From Ancistrus triradiatus (taxonomy: Eukaryota; Chordata; Actinopteri; Siluriformes; Loricariidae), in NCBI GenBank assembly GCA_025084515.1, contig JAJAGP010001968.1, positions 69,861 to 133,860 on the forward strand: a DNA stretch of 64,000 bases, in the 5' to 3' direction. Positions 23,675 through 36,368 of this stretch are shown here, piece after piece. Position numbers and translations under genes: made by a program. Under the pieces are notes generated by a model. It did no database searches, was not told where the DNA came from, and saw nothing but the letters and a program-made list of their open reading frames with translations. How positions within the stretch are numbered: position 1 is the stretch's first letter; each line of letters starts with the position of its first letter.

Positions 23675-26600
23675 CATAAGACAGGCACAAACCTGTAGCA
23701 GCAGCTGCTTTGCTCTCAATGCTGGCTTGGTGATGTCTCTTTAGCTCATTGGCCAGCTGTTTGCCCAGAGGTGTGTCCCCATCCGACACCCCAGCCCTCA
23801 GACTTGTCACTCGCAGATTCAGGGGCCTCTCATCTGCACATATGAACACATTTTTTTACATTTTCATTCCAAATTAAACTGAAAACAATTAATTATCTAG
23901 CAATACTGTCCACTTCAAAATTGCCTAAATGTAAAAATACAGCAGTGTGCAAAAGTCTTATGCCACCATTAGATTTGACAGATAGTTGTATCAGCAATGG
24001 CAAAGTCTCTCTTTACAGGCGGTCCCGGGTTATGACGCCACTCCTAATAAATATAAAATGTGGAACCGAGTAGCTACGGGGCTGCCAGTGTAGGTACGAG
24101 GCGCAATCCGGGACTACTTTTTGTTGTGAAGCGTTGAAGCGTTCAACTAAGGGCACACTCATTCCTGATGAACCTTCTTCAGATTGTAGAAGGGTCAACT
24201 TGGCCTGATGAAGCTGGAAGATTCTGCGGCTGCACAAGTGTAAGGATAGGTCACACTAAACACGTGCCAGTGTAGCCTATAGAGGCTGTTTTATAACCAA
24301 GGCAAAGGGTACAACCTCCAGGTCCACGCAGTAGTGATCCTTTAATTAACACAGACGATTAACCTGTGCATTCTTCCGATCATGTGAGAGCAACACTCAC
24401 CAAAAAATTAGCAAAAGCAGTTCAGCCTGCCTCTCATCCACATGAGGCCGAGTGGAACCTGAACACAAAGCCCCTCTCTATTTTCCTGCCCACTCACTCT
24501 CATTCTCACCCACCACCCATGTCTATCTCTCTCTCCCCATTCCACTCCCTTTCTCTCACTTCCTCCCTCTTTTTCTCTCCACGCCACTCCTCATTTCTCT
24601 ATCTCGGCAGATCCCGTACGCCCACTCGTACGTGCATGCTGGGATATGAGGAGGTCAAAGGAGTTGGCGCTGCTCATGAAGGAGATATTCATTAAAACGG
24701 GGAGGAAGAAATTCCCCTGAAACTACATCTTGTGCATTATAATATACAGAAAGCACTATAGTTATATTATTCGTTCATTCATCCCCAGGAAGCACTTGAT
24801 TATGACAAGTGAGAGAACAATGTGTGAGGCATGGTTTTATAGCTAACAACCTGAAAGCAAAACTTCAAAAGTATTACCACTGAAAGCTTTAGCTTGACCA
24901 TAACTTCTGACTTTACAGAGAACAGCATGTTCTCTTCAGAAGAGTGGGCATTATAAAGATGAAACAAAAGGGTTTATGTGCTTGTGCAGTGACAAAGTTA
25001 GCAGATCTTCCACAAATACTAAAACAACAGTCACTGTCCCACATGTGAGACCCCATTGTTGACATAAAGTACTGACACTCAGGAAGTCCCTCGCAAGAAA
25101 CCGAATGGCTGCGTATGTGACGGAACAGACGGAACCAGAACAGGAACCAGCAGTCAGGCCAACTCCCTGACATTCAGGCCCAACACCTTGGAACAGCGTG
25201 GCTCTATAAACTAGTGCTAGGATACTAGAAGCTCTGGATTGTATTAGAGGTGGGTGATTTCAAATATAGTTTTGAAGTATTGTGGCTTGTTCTATGTGGG
25301 ATGTCTATATCGCCAACAATGAGCAAAACGTTCACGTCATTTTCTTAAGCCGCCAGCATGGAGCTCGCTTTGGTGTTTTGGTTCTCTCGCGATCTCACTC
25401 TCACAGACACAAAAAGAACTCTCCTGGGCAGAGTGTGTGTGATGTGTGTTTATCTGGAAGGAACAGGGAAAGAGCCTGGAGAGAGCAAAATAAGTGAAGC
25501 ACCAAAGCTGGTTTATACAGGTTGAGTTCTGAATCAGTGGTAGACGATAGAGGTGGATGAATTGGTTTCAGAAAGACATAGCAATGGCCCCACAATCTGG
25601 CAGTGATTTGGGTATTGCATGGAAAATGTGGAACAAACAAAACCACTGTCATAAAAGATAGCAGAAACACAGATTTGGGGTGAATGAGGCATGCTTAGAA
25701 CTGCTATGCTACATAGTGAAAAATGAAGATTACATAATGCATGTGATTTAGCACTTTATTTTGTCTTGCTTAATAAGAAGTTAAGCAAGCAGTGTTGTGT
25801 GAAATGCAATGTTTAAAATACATTCCAGTGGAGTTTGGAAGCAAAAGATGCAGGGGGCACTGATTTAGGTTCATTTCCCTGCTGTTAAAAGCCTATGCCT
25901 ACTGTTTCTGCCATTCTTATTGGTCATTCTTCATGGCTTTTTTGCCCAGGAACTGCCACTCAATCGACATTTTCTCTCTTTCAGACCATTCTCTGTAAAC
26001 CTTAGAGATGGCTGTGTGAAAATCCCAGTAGATCAGCAGTTTCTGAAATACTCCAACCAGCCCGTCTAGCACCACCAACCATGCCACGTTCAGATATTCA
26101 AATCACAGTTCCTCCCCATGTTGCTCAGTTTGAACTTAAGCAGGTTGTCCTGCCCGTGTCTACATGCCTACAGTGGGTAGAAAATGCATTTTCTGAATTT
26201 GTGAAACTCAAACGTGTCATCGACCTCTATCCAAACCCCAGGAAAGCAGGTCAGGGCTGGTACAGCACACGCTGTAATTACACATGAGCGTGAGCGAGTT
26301 AGTTTGGATGGTGAGGAACGAGATTAGCAGTGGAACACAGCGTTTACTTTTCCCCAGCACCACCCCTCCCTTCAACCTGACTCCCACCAGTACGCCTCCA
26401 CACACAGCTGCCAGATGAGCTTGTGAAATGAAAGACTTGTGAGAATTAAAACACACACACACACACATAACAGAGATACACTGAGAATAAAAGTGAAGTG
26501 GAGAGAGGCGAGTGAGAGGTAGAAAGAGTGTGGAGCAACAAGGAAGGAACTTTACAACAAGGCGACTTTGTCGCAGCTGTGCTGGTACACAAAACCGTTT

Positions 26601-29600
26601 GGGTGGTCAGTCAAGGTTGACACAGCTGAAGTTCTGAGTCTAAGTAGCTGCTTCCCTTTCGATGTGTTTAAAACCGCCGACCCTTTCTGTCTCATTTTGT
26701 TTAACATGCTCACTTTGTGTGCTTACTCAGCTCTGGTTACTCACTTCTAAAGGGAGTATGATTTCTGTCCGATCACGAGATCTTCTGAGTCACAATCAGG
26801 CAGAACATATTCTGCTATTATCTCATCCATATATATAATGTATGGCCAAATGTTTCTTGTCATCCACTGTAATTAGGAAAATCTGTCATTTCAAACACGC
26901 CCTCTGCTCACAGGGTCATAATGTTAAGCATGCAGGGATGGAATATCCATAGATAAACAGTAGCAGCAGAATGGGCTGCACACACCACCTCAACGATTCT
27001 CAATATGACACTTTTTATAGAGTCATAGGTTTTATCTAGGGCTGGGCGGTATGACTGTATAACGTGCAAGAAGGTATCAAAATGACTACCGTAGAGAATT
27101 GGTTATTCCGTCAACACCGTGACAATTTCTAGATCACCCGCATTTTTTGCTGTAAATGAACCTAAAACTTTACTGCTTGCAATGCATCAAGACGAAGGGT
27201 GGGTGGGGTTTTACTCTGAGGTATGAGGGAGAGGAATGGTGGAGGAGAGGGACATTCAGAGGCTCCTCACAACATCTGAAGATGAAAGAACTTGTGATTA
27301 AAAGGGGAGGGACTCCTGCTGTGTGGACATGGTTTTGGTTTTTACCCAAGTCAAACCCTGAGCAGGAAAACATCTGTAGAGTCTGCGAACATTGAGAGAA
27401 GGTTTGGCTGAATAGCCTAGTATGGTAAGGGTACTGGACTATGGACCAAAAGGTCCAGGTTCAAATCCCCACCTCCGCCAAGCTGCCACTGTTGGGGGGT
27501 CCTTGAGCAAGACCCATAACCCACAATTGCTTGGATGGTAAGACTGTACCAATTGTAAGTCGCTCTGGATAAGGGCGTCTGCTAAATTGCTGTGAATGTA
27601 AATGAATACTTTGGTAAAGTGAGAAGAGATCTAGCAGTAAGGACATACGAATGGCATTTCATCTTATATTTATAAGAACATGGCCCCCAGTTGAAAAGGG
27701 GTTAATCCAAATAATTTATCCAAGGTATGCAATAATATATGTTGGCACAAAAATTAAAGCCTGTTAATTCTTCCTACTAGTTTTTACTTTTTTTCAGTAA
27801 AAGTATTTTTATGCCGTTGTTAGCCCCCTTTACTCTGTTCTCGAATGGTCAGGACCCCTGTAGGACCACCACAGATCAGGTAGTATTTGTCTCAGTTCAA
27901 CACCAGTGACACTGACGTTGTGGTGGTGTGTTAGCATGTGTTGTGCTGGTATGAGTGAATCAGACACACCCATGCATGTGCTGCTGGAGTTTTTTAAACC
28001 CCTCATATGTCCCTGCTGTACTGAAATAGTCTACCAACCAAAAATGTCTAGCCACAAGCATCCTGTGAGCACTGATGAAGGATTAGAGGATGACCTACAC
28101 AAAACAGATTAGCTGCTGTCTCTGATCTACAGGGGGAACAATAAAGGACATGTGTATATTAGAGTTCACAGTGAGTGAACGTGTTTTAGATAAATGTAGA
28201 TAAATTGCAGCGTGCCATTAATACCAGCACAAACACACACACTAACACAACACCACCACATCAGTGTCACTGCAGTGCTGAAAATGATCCCCCCCAACCC
28301 CCCACATAGTACCTGGTCTGTGGGGATCCTGATCATTAGATGACAGAGTAAAGGGAATAACAAAGTATGGAGTGAGAAACAGCTTCTATACCCAGCTTCT
28401 ACAATGTAAGTGGAACTGAGCAAATAGACAATGAGTGTAGAAAGTGTACCTCATAAAGTGATTGGTGGGTGTTTACTTTTTACCTGTATACCCTGATAAT
28501 ATATATATAATATATATATTATGTATATATATGTTTACATTAAAGCTTAATAAAATGCCAGAGCTGATAGATCTCACTCACCGTGCTGCTCTGCATGCTT
28601 CTCTCCACTGCCCTGCACTCCGTTGGTGCTTGTGTGTCTGCGTTGTGTTTGAAGGCTCCTGGTGGCAACGCGCGCACTGAGTGCTTGCAGTCTGTCCTGC
28701 GCCGCACCGCGTCATGCAGTATCTTCCATCTGCTTAGCCAACAGACGCTCCAGCTGAAGCTATGATAAAACACCCCAAAACACAGACCATACTGGGTATC
28801 AGAAAGGTGAGCCTCTATTTTAGGACTGAATCATGGAGGTCTGTTCCATATACAGGTATGCCTTGGGTTTTCCCCAGGCACTTGCCCAGGTTTTTCCCAG
28901 GGCAAGTAGTATGATAGTCTGCTGCACTCTCCCTGTACTAAATTAGTGCGGGGCATGACATGTAGAGAGACACGCGGCAGGAGTGATGAGTGCTGGGAAA
29001 CGTAGTGAAAAAGAAAAGCTGCTTTATTAAAGCAATTAAGGCAGGAAGAGGGGTGCATTATTGTCAATATATATTCACAATAAGCACCCCCTCGAGTGCC
29101 TTATTGCTTTTATACCACAGTTCCGTCATCGTTTATCATTTAATTGTTAGATTTTAAGATAAAAAGGACAGAAAAAACGATTTTAAAAAAAACGTTTATC
29201 ACCCTTCCGCGAGGTAAAATAGTTCCATTCTATCGTTACCTCGCGGCATTAAGTCTAGGAAACAGAATTACCCATAACTGTTTTATTATTCAGACAATAA
29301 ACACCCAAATATATCGATTGGTAAGTTTTAATTTATTAAGAGAAAGTTTAATTTACATTCAGCAAATAAAATGGGTCGGGTTTACAAGCAAGATGTTACT
29401 AAGATCCACTATTCTATCTACCGACTGAAGCAAATCGGACTCAGATCCCGGTGTTCTAACCAAAGTTCTAGGATCCCGTTTGATTAGTGATTATAAAATC
29501 TGTATGATGAAGCTCTTAATGTTAATCTGATCAGTCAGAAATGTAAGGGCAGAGTTACAGAGCATCAGCAGCTTCTCTGGGTTAGAGCTGGACTTACAGA

Positions 29601-32600
29601 TAACAGACCTGTCAGATCAATGAACGCCCGATTAGCCGTGCATGGTTTAATGAAAGATGCAGAGTTTAGTCCAGCAAACGACGTCTGTGTGAGGGATTGA
29701 AGCTGATTCAGGTCATTTTTTGTTGATGGGACCGAAACTGATCTTCAGTCTCGTTGCTCTTCAGCCGAGCTGTGAATCCATTAAGAGCGCGGGAGACGAT
29801 TGATTTAAAGTACTGACTTCGTTTCGCTTTTCCAGCGCTTCCAAATCCTAAAGGTGATAAACCTTTGGCTCGGTTGGTCATTAATAGGCTTCATCTTACA
29901 AATTAATATCGTTTTCAAAACCTAGAGATTTATAAAGTGATAACTTTCATTTTACTCATTATAACTTGACTGCTTTTTCTGGCGGGCGTCATTGCCCAGG
30001 TTACGTGTGTGTCGCGGATTAATACTTATAGAGCGGCGGTCACAGTTGCCGTTAGGGTCAGTCATGTAACGGCGGAAGACGTCTCTCAGATTGCGGGTCG
30101 GAACTAACTGTGGTATAAAATAGTTGTAATAGATTTTGTTTTTCACTTTCAATACACTTCAATAGACATGATTTTCAACACTTTATTATAAAATAAGCTT
30201 TATGTTAATGATTTCGCCCAACTGTATAATGTACGTGTTTTAAGCATGTTTAAGTATGCTACACACGTGCGTGACATGGAGTCTTGTGGCTGGGGTGAGC
30301 ACTGGGAGATGTAGCGAAGAAAAGCCGTGGTCGTGTTTTAAGCATGTTGAAGGTACGCTCTGCTATGATATTTACAGTATATATTAAACTCCTGGGTTTA
30401 CAAATTCAACTTACGATGGATTTGCCAGAACTAAGCCCCTTTGTAATCGGGGACTACCTGCACAGCTGTATTTCTCACACAGGTTATTTTTAAAAGTCTC
30501 TCTAAAGTTAGTGTGTAGAGATGAGAGAGTCAGAATTAACACATTCACAAAAATGAGGATATAAGAACCATCTACACCTGGTCATTTCATATAATAGAAG
30601 TTTGTAGTTTTATAGTTCAGCCTCACAAAGCACAGTCCTGCCCAGGAGTGTAAAGTCTCCCTGTACAAGGTGCCTTCACTTACACAAATAGGAAATTTAG
30701 AGAAACCAATCTGCCCACTTCTAGGAGACTTCTAGAACAAAACTAGAGTGTCCATAGGATACCCAGACAGACATCTGGAGAACATACCACACGCAACATT
30801 GCCATTATAGTGTTGAGTTTTACACTATTTTAAATTTCCATTTGGAATTTAGGTAAGTATTACTAGTCAGGTTCCAGAGGACCATGGTACAAACTCTGAG
30901 CTGGGCTTGCAATGTGAAGATGGCGGTGTGGTTCCTGAACCCTGCAAAGGACAGGTGTCCTGTCCATGATGTACCTACACCAGCGAACAGTGAATGCTGG
31001 GACAGAAACTGTGACTTCAGGGATAATCCCCAGCGCTGTTTTTGTATAGTTTTGTTTCAGTCTCACTTAGCAGTTTTAGTTCTGTATTTAAAGCTGTGGG
31101 ACCTGTATCTAGAAAGAAACGCATAACTACATGTTTCATATTGTGTGACATCGCTGTAAAGATATTTGACTGAATTAAAAACAGTGGATCCAAGTTATAT
31201 TATAGTGGGCTACAGTGAACATTTGTTCCAAATAAACTAAAAAGGGCAAATACAAATGTTAATGCTCTCTACAGAGATTAATTCTCTACAGTGATAGCAA
31301 CCCACTCTGCTTCAGAGACAGTAACTGGAGTTAAGTGGAGGAAACCATGTTGCCCAGTGTATTATGCAGTATAACATACGCAATGGTCTCCAAAACAAGC
31401 TTAGGTGTACTTTACACACTTTGACACCAGTCAGACATGGTTTGAATAGACACATTTACTGTACTATCGCCATTCTTGGTCCATTCAAGTTAATTAATCA
31501 TTTATCCAGATCTAACTGCCATACTGAGGCAAGAGAACTGAAGATTTACTGAGATAAATCATCTCTGACTCAGTATTGAAATTCACACGTAATACTGATT
31601 CAGCGTCCATTTCATCGTAATGTGCACAGAGGGATTAGAGTTTATCTATGGTAATTATTGAAGCAAGCCTTTATTAAAGTAACACTGCACTTATTAAATG
31701 GTCAGATGGTTTTGTTTTTATCATGAATAAGAAAGCATCCACTTCTCTCTGGAGTGAACATAAAAGCATGTGTGCAATCACTCAGGGTAATGAACTAATG
31801 CATCTCAAAGAGCGGCCCCATTTCACATGCAGCTCCATTCAAAAACATGATTACACCATTACATGAAAACAAACAACAGGAGCATATTTGTCTGCTCACA
31901 GACCAGAAGATATTAAAATAATGCATCAGGATTTTCTGGGATGTAATATCTACCACTGAAAACATGAGAGTGCTCTGGCCATTAACGGAAGTACAGTTCT
32001 AAAAAGGTTGGCACGCATATACAGTACTGTGCAAAAGTCTTAGGCCACCATTAGTAAGACGACCACGTATAATTATTTCTCAGTCTCTGTATTAAGTAAA
32101 CATAGGAAATATGTACACACAAGGGTCAGGGTTTAGTGTTTCCGAAGCCAAGAAAGTGGTTTCTTGGCTGCTACCCTTCAGAAATACCATTAATTATCAA
32201 ACTTCTTCACTGTAGAAGAGTCAACAGGGAATCTGAACGAAACTGCCAGATGCTCCTATTGCTCACGCGTAAGAGGAGGTCACACTAAATACTTACCACT
32301 TTACCCTACAGAAGCTGTTTTTACATTTGTTAGCACTGCATTTTCTGGTTGTATTCTAATAAAGAGACTGAGAAAAATTATACCTGGCCATTACACCATT
32401 TCCAAAACAACAAATCTACTGGTGGCCAAGACTTTTGCACAGTACTGTACATTATAATGAACAAAACATAAACAAAGCATGTTCCCATTCATGTTTAAGT
32501 TTGAGGTATATATTAAACTCCTTGGTTTACAATACATTCCACTTACAATGGGTTTACTGGAATGGAACCCGATGGTAAATTTATGTTAATTGTTGTCTTA

Positions 32601-35600
32601 CTTCCGACTGATACAGTCTTACAATGTACAAGCCAAGCGACTGAGGGGTAAGGGCCTTGCCCAAAGAGTAACTAGTGGCAGCTTTTGGTAGAACCAGGAC
32701 TCTATTCATCATCATTCTGGTTAATAGTCCAGTAATTTAACAACTGAACCACCACGGCCCCATATACAACTTATGCATAATGTATTGTTATGACTTTTCT
32801 TTGTTTTTCATTTACTTTACCTTCATATATTTGGAATAGTTTGGTTTGGCCACAAGAAGCCTGCTGGCATAATGTTCAGGGTTTTGGTGACCTGTAGGCC
32901 AGCACAGCTTTATGAATCTGCATTACTCACTTGTACTTCACATCACTACATTTCTATCATTACTGTGGTAGCCTAGCGGTTAAGGTACTGGACTATGAAT
33001 CAAAAGGTCCAGGGTTCAAATCCCACTTCTGTCAAGCTTCCACTGTTGGGTCCTTGAGCAAGACCCTTAACCCACAATTGCTTGGAATGTAAGACTACAC
33101 CAATTGTAAGTCGCTCTGGATAAGGGCGTCTGCTTAATGCTGTAAATGTCAATGTATTATTAGGAAAGAGTGTTCTGGGTCACTGGGTCCAACCCGACCA
33201 ACCTGAAAGCTGTGCCTGGATGACTCATGTATGCCATCACACACAAACACACATTCTATAACCCTGCATCAGTCACCTGGATGTTTCGACAAATCATCTC
33301 ATCTCCCTTGGATCTGGCCTGAGCCAGCTGCTCTCGCAGGCTCTCCTGACGCATGTGGATCGCCTGCAGTGCCTCCTGCAGGTCAAAAAAGCCTTCCTGC
33401 TAAAAAACAAAACAAAACAAACAAAATGATTACAAAACATGGCATCACAAAGTTCAAAATGTAGCCAGTAAAAATGTATTGTTATCTAATGCCCAGTAAA
33501 TGATACGTTTCCAAAAAAAGGTGGTATTCCATGATAGTTTTAGTGAAACTGCCATGTTTTTATAAATACACAGCAATATGCTGCTACTGCTTTATGAACA
33601 GTTTTATACAAGCCTCGTCAAATGACATTGCTTGTTAACTTTCTAACTGAGACGAAGTTAATAGAACATCTGCAGGAAGCAAACTGCAGTACTGCCAAAA
33701 GTCTTAGGCCAACATTAGATTAGATAGGCTTGTTTAAGCAAGGGTATAATGACAATACTGAAAAACATCTTCTATAGGCTTCTAGAGAAGTAGATCCTTT
33801 CTTCTCCCCTTACACATGAGTAAAAGCAGCATCTGGCAGCTTCTACAGTCCAAAAAAGCTCGATCAGGAAAGGTCTTTTTGGAAGGGCAGCAGTCAAGAA
33901 ACTACTTTTCAGAAGGGGAACAGGGTGAAAAGGCTATGAAAAGATATGCAAAAATGACTGAAATGAAAATCAATGACAGTGACAAATCCAAGTTAAAAAG
34001 TTTTGGGTCTAACCGTCCACAATATGTTATATACCATTGCTAAACAGCAAATCTAAGGGTAGCCTAAGACTTTTGCACAGTACTGTATACATGACCAAGT
34101 GTGCGATAATATTTGAGTAGGTTTTAAGAATCTCTTGCTACTAGTGTGTTTTGTCTGTGATCACCGTGATCAATGTTATTTATTGTGTATTGTGAAAATG
34201 CCTTTAAATATCGTGATATAATAATTTTACCCTACCTCCCACCCCTACTTGTAAGTGTTCTGTGTGTTGTAATTGCAGAAGTCAAAAACGCAGAGGATCT
34301 CTGAGGCACATGACATTTTACTAAACCCTGCACAAAGTCACGAGTCGTTTACTCACAGGGTGATAAGGTGGTAATGTAAGCATGTAAAGGTCACACGGAA
34401 TCTGATAAAAGTCTCTCTTTGTACATAATCAATATGGGATGAGCTCTGCTGAGGGTGTGATCTGATCACTGGAACTGGCAGACTGAAGGAGGTTTGCATG
34501 ACAAGTTTTATTACTCATTCCAAATTACACTGGAGGTGAGGTTCAACTTGTCTAATGTTGACATTCAGTGTGCTGAGGTTACCATGGCTGCCATGCACAA
34601 AAGACACCCTCTCAGCGTGGGCTGTGTGTGTATAGGCTGAAGAGGCTGGGTTACTGTCTTTAAACCAAAGCTGACGTTCTGACGCACTGGTGAGGTCATT
34701 GGGCCACACCTCGACAGAATGCTGGCTTTTCCACAGTGGTAAAACATGCTTCTAAACAACACAACTGGCTTAATTGAATTCTTTCCATTGCAAATACCGT
34801 CTTCACGGGCCAATGGCAGAGTGTTAAGGGACACTCATCATGTGTGGTTTGGAGACATGACGTGTCATGACACCACGCACTAACAATTTCACCAGCTGTC
34901 GTATGAACTTAAAGTGGTGTTTCAATAACCCCCTGACTATGAAACTAACATCACACTTGCTCCTGAATCAAACATCAGGTGTTTACTTTCCTCAGCATAC
35001 TCCCTTTGGTCTGAGATGTGCACTGACATAGAATGTTGTCAAGTACAAAAAAGGTTTCAACAAAATCCTCTTTCCTCCATCCTGCAAATGAAAGAAACTG
35101 AAGACCACTGACACCCTCCATAGGAGTGACCAACCAACAATGGTCACTCCAAGAGCAAGGTGCGTAATAGACCACAAGGTCACAAAGGAACCCAGGGTGA
35201 CTTCTAAGCAACTAAAGGCCTCTCTCACATTGGTTACTGATAATGATTATCATTCTATTTATCATTCTGATTATCATGATCTGAATTTTTGCTGAATTTA
35301 TGCTAGGACGAGTTGCCATCTTTGATGGAACAATGACTTATGGATTATACCAACAAATTATTAAGGAAGTATCTGTCCATGAACTGAATCTCAAGAGCAT
35401 GTGGGTCATGCAGCCAGACAATGACCCTAAGCACACAAGTCATTCTACCAAAGAATGTTTAAAAATGAATAAAGTTCATGTATTGGAATGACCAAGTCTT
35501 GACCATAATCCAATAGAAATCGTGCTACGCCGCCATGCTGCCAGACTGGTCAGCAGTTACTAAAAATGCTTAGTTGTTGTTACTGCTGCACAAGGGGATA

Positions 35601-36307
35601 AAACCAGGTACTGAAAAGCAAAGTTTCACATACTTTCGTCATTCCCAGATATGTAATATTGGAACAGTTTCGTTAATAAACAAATGACAAAGTATATGTT
35701 TGTCTCATTTCTTTAAACGGGTTCTCTTTGTCTACTTTTAGAGGGACTTCCGACTGATACAGTCTTACAATGTACAAGCCAAGCAACTGAGGGATAAAGG
35801 CCTTGCCCAAAGAGTAAACAGTGGCAGCTTTGGGTTCTCTTTGTCTACTTTTAGGATGTGTGTGAACGTCTGATGATGCCTTACGTGATATTTACGCAGT
35901 GAAAGGCAAGCATTCAGAAACATGACAAGACGATCTATGAACTACTGTAAAACCCAGTCTGGGATAACAAAGAAAAGCAACATCATAATTTCATGATGAG
36001 ATCTTTTTTCTCAGATTGAATGTATTTTAATTAAAGGTTGCATTTTTTCTCATCTCTACGTGAGATAATTAACCAAAAAGTGATCATTGTGGATGAGACT
36101 GCATATACAGGCTTTATTTAAGTTTTAGTGGTCAGCGCACTTTGTAGCTCTACCGTTACAGACTGTAGTCCATCCGTGTGGACTACAAACTGCAGTGACA
36201 CTGATGTGGTGGTGGTTTGTTAGTGTGTGTTGCACAGTGCTGCTGGAGTTTTAAACTAACATATTAAAACATATTGAATGCCTAAGACTATACACACACA
36301 TACAAAC

Positions 36308-36368
<61 letters not shown>

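Noticed and set aside
28712..28714. Selenocysteine codon in nab1
   Set aside because: NAB proteins are not known selenoproteins, and I saw no SECIS-like element in the proximal 3' sequence. A point mutation or error is simpler.
32963..33040. tRNA gene at the SINE heads
   Set aside because: A- and B-box-like motifs are present, but the sequence does not fold into a full cloverleaf and always continues into the SINE body.
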